Assembly (NCBI GenBank): GCA_937927665.1
Contig: CALBRY010000321.1
Location: 1-37,714, forward strand
Direction: 5' to 3'
Source of the DNA: an uncultured Chloroflexota bacterium
GTDB lineage: Bacteria > Chloroflexota > Anaerolineae > Aggregatilineales > Phototrophicaceae
DNA length: 37,714 nt
Part shown: one piece after another, positions 23,317 to 31,491 of the stretch
Layout: the number at the start of each line of letters is the position of its first letter
Numbering within the stretch: the stretch's first letter is position 1
Notes under the pieces: generated by a model
Databases searched by the model: none
What the model was told of the DNA's origin: nothing
What the model saw: only the letters and a program-made list of their open reading frames with translations
Translations under genes and position numbers: made by a program

Positions 23317-24084
23317 ATGATGCCCGGTTTCGATATAAGTTCGCTGCTGCGCTTCGCCCCGCCGGAATTTCTGTGCGAACGGTGCTGCGCTCTGCTGCCA
23401 ACCGTCCCACAAGCTGCACCAACAGGTAAAACGCCGCTCCTGCGCTGTCCGGTGTGCGGCGTGCAGTATATCCCCACCGAGGATTATCCTCTCCCCGGCG
23501 ATTATCTCACCGCGCGCGGCATGAATGTCCATTTTCGAGATGTGATCGCGCACAGTCGTGAGCTTGCGCGAATTGCCCGCGATATGCGTACCGCGATGAC
23601 CGGGCAAACGCCGGATTATCCGCCGATGCGCGCCCTGCTGGAAGCGCTTCACAGCGCGCAGCAGTTTGTCCATTTTACGACATACGGAATCAGCGCATTG
23701 CTGCTTGGATCGCTCAAAATGGCGGCACAGCGCGTTGACGTACGCGGCGTTGTCAGCGGCGTGAAGAACGAAGGTGTATACAAAGAACTTACGGAATATC
23801 GAGATGAAGCGCCGCGTTTGAAGACGCGCGTTTTTCAACAGGAAGGGCAGTATTTTCCACATCAGAAGATCATCGTGATCGATGGATTGATGGCATTTAA
23901 GGGATCGGCAAACCTGACGGATTTCGGCTGGCGGAAAGCGGCACAGGGGCGGGAAGTCATCGACATTGTTACCGACGTTACCGATGTGATTGACCTGCAC
24001 AATCGTTATTTCAGCCCTGTTTGGGCGAGCTTTTCTAGCGACTCCGACGAGCAGCAGACCGCCATCGTCATGGCAGCATACTAA
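23317..24084 (+). CDS. PLD-like (single HKD) protein with N-terminal zinc ribbon
   Basis: A 255-residue protein. Residues 20-47 hold a zinc ribbon (CERC and CPVC). The rest is a phospholipase-D-like domain with one HxKx4D motif (HQKIIVID near 23860-23884) followed by GSANLTDFGW. A single HKD motif implies a dimer, as in the Nuc endonuclease; family members cleave DNA, RNA or phospholipid phosphodiesters. The zinc ribbon argues for a nucleic-acid substrate, but this is inference. ATG 23317 or 23320 is chosen because GTG 23272 would overlap the previous gene by 16 nt. It sits between rhamnose genes with no obvious metabolic link. Confidence 0.8.
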   Translation: MMPGFDISSLLRFAPPEFLCERCCALLPTVPQAAPTGKTPLLRCPVCGVQYIPTEDYPLPGDYLTARGMNVHFRDVIAHSRELARIARDMRTAMTGQTPDYPPMRALLEALHSAQQFVHFTTYGISALLLGSLKMAAQRVDVRGVVSGVKNEGVYKELTEYRDEAPRLKTRVFQQEGQYFPHQKIIVIDGLMAFKGSANLTDFGWRKAAQGREVIDIVTDVTDVIDLHNRYFSPVWASFSSDSDEQQTAIVMAAY

Positions 24085-24110
24085 AACGAACAGAGTTAGG
24101 ACAATCAGCC

Positions 24111-24971
24111 ATGAAGGTGATAATCACCGGAGCAAAAGGCAGACTCGGATCAAAGCTGGTCGAGCGGTTCACCGCCGCCGGAGATACGGTTACGGCGACT
24201 GACCTCCCCGAACTTGATCTTGTCAATTTCTGGGCGGTGCGGGCTTACATTCATGATCACAAACCGGATTGGATCGTTCATGCTGCTGCGTGGACAGATG
24301 TGGACGGATGCGCGCTTGAGCCTGAAAAAGCAACCGTGATCAACGGGCATGCGACGGGTAATATTGCGGCGGCGGCGGCGGAAATCGGCGCGGGGGTGGC
24401 GTATGTGAGCAGCAACGAGGTATTCGATGGCTGTTCCAAACATCCGTATAACGAATACGACGCGACTAAACCGATCAACCCGTATGGATACAGCAAATGG
24501 GTGGGTGAGCAGTCGCTTCTGCGGGTCAATCCGCGCCATATGATTATTCGAACAGCATGGTTGTTCGCGCACGGCGGCAAGAATTTTATTCAGTCCATTT
24601 TGAACGCGGCACAAGCAGGAAAAACACTGCGCGTGGTGACGAACGAAATCGCTAATCCAACCTACAATGATGATCTTGCCGAAGCGATCACACGGTTGCT
24701 ATCGATTGGGCGGAGCGGCACCTATCACCTGATCAACGAGGGGTACTGCTCGCGCTATGCGTTTGCGCGCTATGTCCTTGACCGTGCCGGATTTGCGGAG
24801 ACACCGATCACGCAGATCAGCGCGACCGAATGGCAGCGCCCCAGCGTACCGCCAGAGTTCGCACCGATGATCAATTCGGCGGCGGCGATGCTCGATGTAC
24901 GTTTGCCGCGCTGGCAGTATGCGGTTGATCGTTTTCTCTCCAAAGAAGGGCTGATGCGCGCCTCATCATGA
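24111..24971 (+). CDS. rmlD: dTDP-4-dehydrorhamnose reductase
   Basis: Last step of dTDP-L-rhamnose synthesis, an NAD(P)H-dependent extended SDR of 286 residues. The nucleotide motif is GAKGRLG (residues 7-13). ELDLVNFWAV and HAAAWTDVDGCALEPEKA are RmlD hallmarks, SSNEVFDG replaces the more usual STDYVFDG, and NPYGYSKWVGE carries the YxxxK dyad. The next glycosyltransferase starts within its stop codon (ATGA, 24968-24971). Confidence 0.92.
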   Translation: MKVIITGAKGRLGSKLVERFTAAGDTVTATDLPELDLVNFWAVRAYIHDHKPDWIVHAAAWTDVDGCALEPEKATVINGHATGNIAAAAAEIGAGVAYVSSNEVFDGCSKHPYNEYDATKPINPYGYSKWVGEQSLLRVNPRHMIIRTAWLFAHGGKNFIQSILNAAQAGKTLRVVTNEIANPTYNDDLAEAITRLLSIGRSGTYHLINEGYCSRYAFARYVLDRAGFAETPITQISATEWQRPSVPPEFAPMINSAAAMLDVRLPRWQYAVDRFLSKEGLMRASS

Positions 24972-25948
24972 CGAGTTCACCGCTCTTTTCTGTCATCATT
25001 CCTAATTGGAATGGTGCTCAATTTCTCCCAACCTGTCTCGATGCGCTCGAACGGCAGACGTACCCGAATATCGAAATCATCATCGCGGATAATGCCTCGC
25101 ACGATGGATCGCAAAAACTGATCCAATCGCGCTATCCGCGTGTCCAATTAGTAGAACTGCCCATTAATCGTGGGTTTACGGGGGCGTGCAACGCCGGGAT
25201 GTGGTTTGCGCGTGGGGCATATGTCGCACTGCTCAACAATGATACCGAAGTCGATCCGGAATGGGCGGCGGCGGTGGTCGATGCGTTCGAACGCCACCCG
25301 GAAGTCGGCGCGGTTGCGAGTAAGATGCTCTTGTTCGAGAAGCGCGATCACCTGCACACGGCGGGGGATTTCTTCACCACCAGCGGGCGAGCGGGTAATC
25401 GCGGCGTATGGGAGCAGGACACCGGGCAATATGACGAAGAAAGCTATGTGTTCAGCGCGTGTGGTGGATCATCGGTGTACCGGCGTGAACTGCTGGAGCA
25501 GATTGGCGTACTCGATGACGATTTTTTCTTCAGCGGAGAAGATGTCGATCTCGGTTGGCGCGCAAATCTAGCAGGGTGGCGGTGTCTTTACACCCCGCGC
25601 GCGGTGGTGTACCATCATCTTTCGGCGACGGGCGGGGGTGTGACGGCGAGTTTCCATGATGGGCGAAACCTGCTGTACATCCTGATCAAGAATTTCCCGG
25701 CGTCGCTCGCGCAGAAATACGGTCAGCAGATCGCCAATACTCAGCTTCAGCTAGCGCTTGAAGCGGCGCGCGCATGGCGTGGTAAAGCTGCCCGCGCACG
25801 ACTGCGGGGGATGCTGCAAGGGGTGATCACCGCTCCGCGTGCATGGCGCAAACGGGCGGCGATCCAGACGGTGCGCCGCGCCCCTGATGTGGAAATCGAC
25901 CGAATGCTCACGCCCAGCGTGAATGAGCCAAGTGAGCGGCGCGGTTAA
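24968..25948 (+). CDS. GT2 glycosyltransferase, rhamnosyltransferase-like
   Basis: A 326-residue GT-A fold inverting glycosyltransferase. It has SVIIPNWNGAQFLPTCLDAL, the DNASHDGS loop, LNNDTEVD as the DxD-type metal site, and GEDVDLGWR with the catalytic base region. ACGGSSVYRRELLEQIG precedes it. This architecture is shared by WbbL-like rhamnosyltransferases, and the adjacent rml genes make dTDP-rhamnose a reasonable donor. There is no clear transmembrane segment, so it should work at the inner face of the membrane on a lipid-linked acceptor. Confidence 0.88.
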   Translation: MTSSPLFSVIIPNWNGAQFLPTCLDALERQTYPNIEIIIADNASHDGSQKLIQSRYPRVQLVELPINRGFTGACNAGMWFARGAYVALLNNDTEVDPEWAAAVVDAFERHPEVGAVASKMLLFEKRDHLHTAGDFFTTSGRAGNRGVWEQDTGQYDEESYVFSACGGSSVYRRELLEQIGVLDDDFFFSGEDVDLGWRANLAGWRCLYTPRAVVYHHLSATGGGVTASFHDGRNLLYILIKNFPASLAQKYGQQIANTQLQLALEAARAWRGKAARARLRGMLQGVITAPRAWRKRAAIQTVRRAPDVEIDRMLTPSVNEPSERRG

Positions 25949-25987
25949 TCGCCTAAGCTCAACCAATGTGGAGACCTCTTTTTTATC

Positions 25988-26743
25988 ATGCACAAGCGCC
26001 CTCTGCTGTCGATTATCATTCCGGCGCATAACGAAGAACACCGCTTGCCGCCCAGCCTTGCGAAAATCGATGCTTTCTTAAAAACGCAGTCATTTGAAGC
26101 GGAAGTTGTGATCGTCGAAAATGGCAGCCAAGACAAAACAACTGAAGTTGCCCAAGCATTTGCGGCAGATCATCCTTATGTGCGCGTGATGAGCGTCACC
26201 ACACGCGGCAAAGGATTAGCGGTCAAAGCCGGAATGCTCGCCGCACATGGCGAGTATCGTTTTATCTGTGATACCGATCTTTCGATGCCGATTGAAGAAA
26301 TTGTCAAGTTTCTGCCACCTTTCAGCGACGGCTTTGATGTGAGCATTGGAACCCGTGAGGGAAAAGGCGCGAATCGCATCGGCGAGCCGGAATACCGGCA
26401 CATCATGGGGCGCGCCAACAATTTCATCATCAAGCTGACGGCTGTACGCGGTTTTGAAGATACCCAATGCGGCTTCAAGATGTTTAATGCCCGCGCCGCC
26501 GAAGACCTGTTCGGCGTGCAGCAGATGACTGGAATCGGCTTTGACATCGAGATTCTGTTCATCGCTAAACGGCGCGGCTACCGAATCCGCGAAGTGCCGA
26601 TCACATGGTATTTTGATCCTGACAGCCGGATGCGGTTGGTGCAGGACTCGCTCAAATTGTTGACGGAAATCTGGCAAATCCAGATGAACTGGCGGAAGGG
26701 ATTGTATGCCGCGCAAAACGCTCACCGCCGGGCTGAAGCGTGA
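25988..26743 (+). CDS. GT2 glycosyltransferase, polyprenyl-phosphate sugar synthase-like
   Basis: A 251-residue glycosyltransferase of the DPM1/ALG5 type. SIIIPAHNEEHRLPPSL opens the GT-A domain, TRGKGLAVKAGMLAAHG is the ALG5/DPM1-type loop, and CDTDLSMPIEE has the metal site. QCGFKMFNARAA and FDIEILFIAKRRGY-REVPITW complete the usual pattern of dolichyl/undecaprenyl-phosphate glucosyl- or mannosyltransferases. No C-terminal membrane anchors are present. Its last 38 nt overlap rnhB in another frame. Confidence 0.87.
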   Translation: MHKRPLLSIIIPAHNEEHRLPPSLAKIDAFLKTQSFEAEVVIVENGSQDKTTEVAQAFAADHPYVRVMSVTTRGKGLAVKAGMLAAHGEYRFICDTDLSMPIEEIVKFLPPFSDGFDVSIGTREGKGANRIGEPEYRHIMGRANNFIIKLTAVRGFEDTQCGFKMFNARAAEDLFGVQQMTGIGFDIEILFIAKRRGYRIREVPITWYFDPDSRMRLVQDSLKLLTEIWQIQMNWRKGLYAAQNAHRRAEA

Positions 26744-27359
26744 GCTTGAACTCGTCGCGCTGGGCAAGCGGCAGATTGTCGGGATTGATGAGGCGGGGCG
26801 CGGCGCATGGGCGGGAGCAGTCTACGCAGGCGCGGTGATTCTGCCGCTGGAAAATCCTGAACTCGCGTTGATGCTGGCGGGCGTCCGTGACAGTAAGCAG
26901 ATGACTCCCAGTTCGCGCGCACGGTTGATCAGCACGATCAAAATGCACGCTGTCGCGTGGGGTGTCGGATTTGCGTCCTGCACAGAAATTGACACGCTTG
27001 GAATCGTCCCTGCAACCTGTTTAGCGATGCACCGTGCGCTTGAACAAGCCTCTCAGACGGCTTCTCCTGATTATCTGATGATCGATTCGATCAAGTGCGT
27101 CGATCCGTACACGTGGGAACTACCCTACGAGTCCATTGTAGGCGGCGATCGATTGTCCCTCAGCATCGCGGCGGCAAGTGTGCTGGCGAAAGTCAGCCGC
27201 GATGAGCATATGCGCGAAATGCACCTCGTTTATCCCGCTTATGGCTTTAGTCAGCACAAAGGCTATGGCACAGCAAGTCACCGCGCCGCGATCCAAGAAC
27301 ATGGCGCGTGCGCGATTCACCGAATGACATTCGCGCCGATGCGCGGGATGACTCCATGA
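26706..27359 (+). CDS. rnhB: Ribonuclease HII
   Basis: Cleaves RNA in RNA-DNA hybrids and at single ribonucleotides in DNA. The 217-residue protein has the defining GIDEAGRGAWAG (Asp28, Glu29), VRDSKQMTP, LMIDSIKC with the third acidic residue, and the LSIAAASVLAKVSRD region. ATG 26706 follows GGAAGGG. It overlaps the GT2 gene upstream by 38 nt and the GT4 gene downstream by 4 nt, so it is embedded in a glycosyltransferase operon without metabolic relation. Confidence 0.95.
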   Translation: MPRKTLTAGLKRELELVALGKRQIVGIDEAGRGAWAGAVYAGAVILPLENPELALMLAGVRDSKQMTPSSRARLISTIKMHAVAWGVGFASCTEIDTLGIVPATCLAMHRALEQASQTASPDYLMIDSIKCVDPYTWELPYESIVGGDRLSLSIAAASVLAKVSRDEHMREMHLVYPAYGFSQHKGYGTASHRAAIQEHGACAIHRMTFAPMRGMTP

Positions 27360-28441
27360 CGCTTACATTGGTGCATGATTGGCTAAATCAACGCGGCGGC
27401 GCAGAAGATGTGCTCGAAATACTGGTTGATCTGTTTCCCGAAAGTCCGGTGTATACCAGCATTTACGCGCCCGACCTGATGCCGAAATCCTATCAAGCAT
27501 GGGATATTCGCACGCTGTGGATCGATAAACTGCCGGGGATTCACAAACATCATCAGCCGTATCTGCCGTTGTATCCGGCGGCGTGGGGTGGGTTGGAACT
27601 CGGTGGTGATGTCATCTTGAGCAACAAAAGCGGATTTTGCCACGGAGTCCATGCCGCACCGGGGACGACGCATATCTGCTATTGTCTCGCACCGACGCGC
27701 TATGTGTGGGGGCTGGACAGCTATATTCAACGTGAGGGATTAAGCAAGCCGATTGAACTCGTGCTGCGTCCGCTGGTCGCCATGCTCAAGCGTTGGGATT
27801 ATGCCGCCGCGCAGCGTGTCGATCACTTCATCGCCATTTCCCGCGATATTCAACAGCGCATCAAAACATATTACAACCGTGATTCGGAGATTATCTATCC
27901 TCCGGTGGATACGGCGCGCTTTCAACCTGCCAGCCGGGTCGAGGATTATTTCCTAGTGGTTTCGCGGCTGATTCCGTACAAGCGGATCGATCTCGCGGTG
28001 CAAGCGGCGACTCAGCTTGGCGTGCGGCTGCTGGTCGGCGGACGCGGGCGCGATCTCGATCGCTTGAAAGCGATGGCAGGTCCGACAGTCGAATTTCTCG
28101 GCTATGTGCCGGATGATCAACTGCCGGACTTGATGGCGCGGGCGAAAGCATTTCTGTTCCCCGGCTTGGAAGATTTCGGGATCACGCCGGTGCAGTCTCA
28201 AGCGGCGGGTCGCCCGGTGATCGCTTACGGCGGCGGTGGCGCACTCGATACGGTGATCCCCGGCGAAACGGGCGAACACTTCGCTGAAATGACCGTCGAA
28301 TCGCTGGTCAATGTGATGCGCGATTTTGATCCGGCGCGTTACAGCATTTCGAAAATGCGATCCCATGCGGAAACATTTGACCGGAATGTCTTTGTGCGGG
28401 AACTCAACACGTTTATCGACAAAGCGCTCACATCTACTTAA
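27356..28441 (+). CDS. GT4 glycosyltransferase
   Basis: A 361-residue GT-B fold retaining glycosyltransferase. It begins LVHDWLNQRGGAEDVLEIL, has the central LVVSRLIPYKRIDLAVQAA start of the donor-binding domain, and FPGLEDFGITPVQSQAAG in place of the EX7E motif. There the first Glu is present and the second is Gln. GGGGALDTVIPGETG follows, as in related mannosyl-/rhamnosyltransferases of capsule clusters. The start is ATG 27356 overlapping the rnhB stop (ATGA); the longer upstream frame runs through rnhB. It converges with the methyltransferase gene, and the coding regions overlap by 8 nt. Confidence 0.88.
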   Translation: MTLTLVHDWLNQRGGAEDVLEILVDLFPESPVYTSIYAPDLMPKSYQAWDIRTLWIDKLPGIHKHHQPYLPLYPAAWGGLELGGDVILSNKSGFCHGVHAAPGTTHICYCLAPTRYVWGLDSYIQREGLSKPIELVLRPLVAMLKRWDYAAAQRVDHFIAISRDIQQRIKTYYNRDSEIIYPPVDTARFQPASRVEDYFLVVSRLIPYKRIDLAVQAATQLGVRLLVGGRGRDLDRLKAMAGPTVEFLGYVPDDQLPDLMARAKAFLFPGLEDFGITPVQSQAAGRPVIAYGGGGALDTVIPGETGEHFAEMTVESLVNVMRDFDPARYSISKMRSHAETFDRNVFVRELNTFIDKALTST

Positions 28442-29096
28442 CTGCTTTTCCAGCGATATGCGGGCTGACAATTGGAAGAGGGGCGCGGAACATTTTGATC
28501 TCGACGCTCGAAAAGCCCGCGCGATTCACCGCGTCGGCGGTTTCGCGGTCGGTGTGACAGCCATCTCCGGCGACTCTCCAAAATGGTTTGATGATCTTTT
28601 GAACGGCGCGCAGCGTGGATCGTTCTGGCGCGGCGACATGCTCCACGAACAAGAATTTACCCCCCGGTTTCAGCACGCGGCGGATTTCTTGCATCGTCGC
28701 ATCTTGATCACCTACAGAACACATCACGAGTGTGCTGATCACCGCGTCGGCGCTTTCGTCGGGGACTTCCATGTGTTCGGCGACTCCCGTTCGCAATTCC
28801 CCGGCGATTTGGTGCTGCGCCGCTGATTTCAGCAGAGCATCGTGCATAAACTCGTTCGGTTCAATGCCGATCCAGTGAATGCCCGCCGGATAGTAGGTGA
28901 AATTCGCACCTGTCCCCGCGCCGATCTCGATCACTGTGCCGGAAAGATTGCTAAAGAGCCAGCGTTTGTAATCGCCGACGACGTTTTCATAGAAATCTGG
29001 GTAGGTGTCAACGTTTTTGTACGCCATCGCAAAAAGGCGCTGAATCAGTCCCCGCCGCGCGTGCGGGTGTGTACTGTCCGTTGTTTTGCGGATCAT
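28434..29096 (-). CDS. Class I SAM-dependent methyltransferase
   Basis: A 220-residue methyltransferase of the UbiE/METTL7-like type. Motif I is VIEIGAGTGANF near residue 55-66, then WIGIEPNEFM, DAVISTLVMCSVGD, and RRVLKPGGKFLFVEHV. A GDGCHTDRET segment near the C-terminus is shared with METTL7-like proteins, whose substrates include thiols and lipids; here it is unknown. ATG 29096 is preceded by AAGGGG at short spacing. Its 3' end overlaps the GT4 gene on the opposite strand by 8 nt, leaving no room for a terminator between them. Confidence 0.88.
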   Translation of the reverse strand: MIRKTTDSTHPHARRGLIQRLFAMAYKNVDTYPDFYENVVGDYKRWLFSNLSGTVIEIGAGTGANFTYYPAGIHWIGIEPNEFMHDALLKSAAQHQIAGELRTGVAEHMEVPDESADAVISTLVMCSVGDQDATMQEIRRVLKPGGKFLFVEHVAAPERSTLRAVQKIIKPFWRVAGDGCHTDRETADAVNRAGFSSVEIKMFRAPLPIVSPHIAGKAVK

Positions 29097-29122
29097 ATCC
29101 CCTTACTTTCGTCCAAACCCGG

Positions 29123-29151
29123 TTGTCGTGAGCGGTGTCTCACAGTATAGT
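29123..29151 (+). promoter_or_regulatory. Promoter of the second Wzz-like gene
   Basis: TTGTCG (29123-29128), 17-nt spacer, TATAGT (29146-29151). Predicted start near 29158, about 23 nt before the GTG start. Confidence 0.65.
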
Positions 29152-29180
29152 ACGCACGTTTTGGTTAAGAGAGGCTGAAT

Positions 29181-29861
29181 GTGGAACTTGTACAGTTTGC
29201 GCGCATCCTGCTGCGCCGCTGGTGGCTGATCGCAATTCCCACCGTGATCGCGGCGGTGCTGACACTCCCATCGTTCCTTGATCGCAGCGCTCCGGTGTCG
29301 GGTGGGTTCAGCGCGATGATCACCTACAGCGCGGCGCAGTCGTTCAGCGCGATCCCGCGCACTGAAGGCGATTATCAAGACCTGTGGCTGTCGTCTGAGT
29401 ATACGGTAAACGCCTTTACCGATTGGGTAGCGGGCAGACCATTCAAGGATGAGGTCGCGGCGGGGTTGGCATCACGCGGGATAAATATCGACCCTGCACA
29501 ATTGGGGATCACGTCAGACAACGAACGCAGTGTCGGCAAAATCTTCCTGAGTTACCCCGATGGGGAAGCACTCGCGGAAATTGCCGTAGAGACGATCACA
29601 GTGCTGCAAACCCGCAGTCAGGCGTACTTCGCCCAGTTGGGAGGCGAACCCGCCAGCGTGACCGTGCTTGATCAGACCCCTGTTACGTCCGCGCCTCCGC
29701 CGCTGACCGATCGCTTTTCTCCGTTTATCAAGATCGGTATCGGGGTGATCGCGGGAATCGGATTGGCTGTGCTAGCGCATTATCTTGATCCGGCGGTACG
29801 CCGTCGTGAAGATGTTGAATCTTTAGGTATTCCGGTACTCACCACCATACCACGCCGCTGA
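29181..29861 (+). CDS. Wzz-like membrane protein (second copy)
   Basis: A 226-residue protein whose start (VQFARILLRRWWLIAIPTVIAAVL) matches the first Wzz-like protein of this window, including the basic LLRR before TM1. TM2 lies near residues 187-207 and the tail ends RREDVESLGIPVLTTIPRR, again the Wzz-family ending. The ectodomain is divergent and lacks an obvious coiled coil. GTG 29181 follows AGAGG by 7 nt. Unlike the first copy it is followed by no BY-kinase but, 9 nt later, by a secreted PPC-domain protein. Confidence 0.78.
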   Translation: MELVQFARILLRRWWLIAIPTVIAAVLTLPSFLDRSAPVSGGFSAMITYSAAQSFSAIPRTEGDYQDLWLSSEYTVNAFTDWVAGRPFKDEVAAGLASRGINIDPAQLGITSDNERSVGKIFLSYPDGEALAEIAVETITVLQTRSQAYFAQLGGEPASVTVLDQTPVTSAPPPLTDRFSPFIKIGIGVIAGIGLAVLAHYLDPAVRRREDVESLGIPVLTTIPRR

Positions 29862-29870
29862 GGGCTGACT

Positions 29871-31151
29871 ATGACCCGTCGCATCGCGCTGTTGTTCGCC
29901 GTCCTTATCTTGATCGCCGCTCCTGCCGTATTCGCGCAGGAAGCAACGCCTGATCCGCTTAAGACGGATGAGCCGGAAGGCACACCCGTTCCCGCAGGGG
30001 ATCTCACCGCCTATGAGATGGAAGTGCTTTCTGTTTTTATTCCCGTCGGTGCGGAGGTCAACTCCGCGTGGGTGGATGAGGCGATAGGGCGGGTACTACG
30101 AATGACGGCGACTGTGGATGATGGTGTCATCCGCTACGTGTATTATCCGCCGTCCGCCGCGACAGCCGATGCTGCGCTCTACTACACGCTTGAGGGCGAA
30201 ATGCTGCAAGCCGATCTCGGTTTGACGCTGACGACTTACGAACAGCTTGTGCTGTATGGGCGGGACGGTTGGCGCATCGATGGGGTGAATGCGGTGACGG
30301 GATGGTTAGCGCGTGGACGCATCGGCAGACTGCCAGATGAGGGCATCCTCATCACAATCGCAACCGCGCCTGATGAACGCCTGCTTGCCCGCCGCGCCGA
30401 TGCTGCTGCTTACGGGTTGGCATTCAGCCCGCACGGAACGCCTAATCTGCCGATGGAATTTCCACCTGTTCGCATGGGCGCGCCAGAACTGGTCTTAAAT
30501 ACGCCTGTTCAAGGCTATCTTGATACTGAGAACATCGTCGATTCGTGGACGTACAGCGGACATGCGGGTGAGCGAGTCAGCTTCGCTGTTGTTGATCTGG
30601 CGCGAGCCTTCGTATTCGATCTGCGTCTCGATATGGCAATTCGTGTAATCAATCCTGATGGGACGGAATTCGGTTACAACGATGATCAGGTTGGGACGGA
30701 TTTGTTCGGTGCGTATGATGCACTTCTCGCGGAAGTGATCTTGCCCGCCGACGGCATCTACACTATTCAGGTGGAATGGGTGCAGGGATCGGGTTGGTAT
30801 ACGCTCGGCGTGAGCGGTGAAAGCCCAATTCCGACGGACGCTGACCCGATCACTGCAGTTGGAACGATCACCAATGTGTTTACGGTTGAGCGCTGGACGT
30901 TCGAAGCGAACACGGGCGATCAACTCACGATCACGATGACTGCCGATCCGTCTTCATCGCTTGATCCTATGCTCGAATTGATCACTCCGGATGGGCGGTC
31001 ACTTGCGCTTAACGACGATGCCGCCGATCTCACGCTCGAACTCAACGCGCAAATCGTGGATATTGTGATCCCTGCTGATGGCATTTATGTGATCGAAGCA
31101 GGGCGCTTTGAAGGCATCGGAAGCTATACGCTTCAGGTCGATGTGCGTTGA
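29871..31151 (+). CDS. Secreted protein with two PPC-like beta-sandwich domains
   Basis: A 426-residue exported protein. The signal peptide is clear (MTRRIALLFAVLILIAAPA, cleavage after VFA-QE), followed by a Pro/Thr linker. Residues ~45-195 form an N-terminal domain I do not recognise. Two repeats at about 211-315 and 326-426 have the pattern of bacterial pre-peptidase C-terminal (PPC) domains: W-(T/S)-x-x-(G/N)-x-G-(E/D), DP-x-L-E-L-(I)-x-P-DG, N-D-D, and LPADGIYTIQV or IPADGIYVIEA. No catalytic domain is attached. Co-transcribed with the Wzz-like gene, it may be a surface adhesion or binding protein. Confidence 0.82.
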   Translation: MTRRIALLFAVLILIAAPAVFAQEATPDPLKTDEPEGTPVPAGDLTAYEMEVLSVFIPVGAEVNSAWVDEAIGRVLRMTATVDDGVIRYVYYPPSAATADAALYYTLEGEMLQADLGLTLTTYEQLVLYGRDGWRIDGVNAVTGWLARGRIGRLPDEGILITIATAPDERLLARRADAAAYGLAFSPHGTPNLPMEFPPVRMGAPELVLNTPVQGYLDTENIVDSWTYSGHAGERVSFAVVDLARAFVFDLRLDMAIRVINPDGTEFGYNDDQVGTDLFGAYDALLAEVILPADGIYTIQVEWVQGSGWYTLGVSGESPIPTDADPITAVGTITNVFTVERWTFEANTGDQLTITMTADPSSSLDPMLELITPDGRSLALNDDAADLTLELNAQIVDIVIPADGIYVIEAGRFEGIGSYTLQVDVR

Positions 31152-31161
31152 TCGTCTGCTC

Positions 31162-31482
31162 TCACGGTTGTTCTTGATCAGGTGCATCAGGGTTGTAGGT
31201 TGGGTCAAACTTGGCGCGACGGTTCTCGGTGCTGGTGAAATAATATGCCGCAGCCAGCGCCGTCGCGCTAAACAGCCCGCCAATCACCAACCCGACCACA
31301 ACCGCCCATACGAGTGTGTTTCCCTGCGCCAGCGTGAACAGCATGAAACTGATAATGCTAATGATCACCCCGGCAGCAGCGATTAATGAGGCGGGTCCGA
31401 TCCGGCGGCGGATCAGGATATACATCACGAACAGGGTGATGGCGAAAATTCCAAAGAAGATCAATCCGGCTGCATTTTGCAT
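31162..31482 (-). CDS. Small three-helix membrane protein
   Basis: A 106-residue protein with three hydrophobic segments (about 4-24, 29-50 and 58-80) and a hydrophilic acidic tail (DPTYNPDAPDQEQP). The RRRIGP loop after TM1 gives an inside-positive signal. No family recognised. It starts 9 nt after the stop of the cyclase gene, so the two are probably one transcript. Confidence 0.68.
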   Translation of the reverse strand: MQNAAGLIFFGIFAITLFVMYILIRRRIGPASLIAAAGVIISIISFMLFTLAQGNTLVWAVVVGLVIGGLFSATALAAAYYFTSTENRRAKFDPTYNPDAPDQEQP

Positions 31483-31491
31483 CAGGTATCC

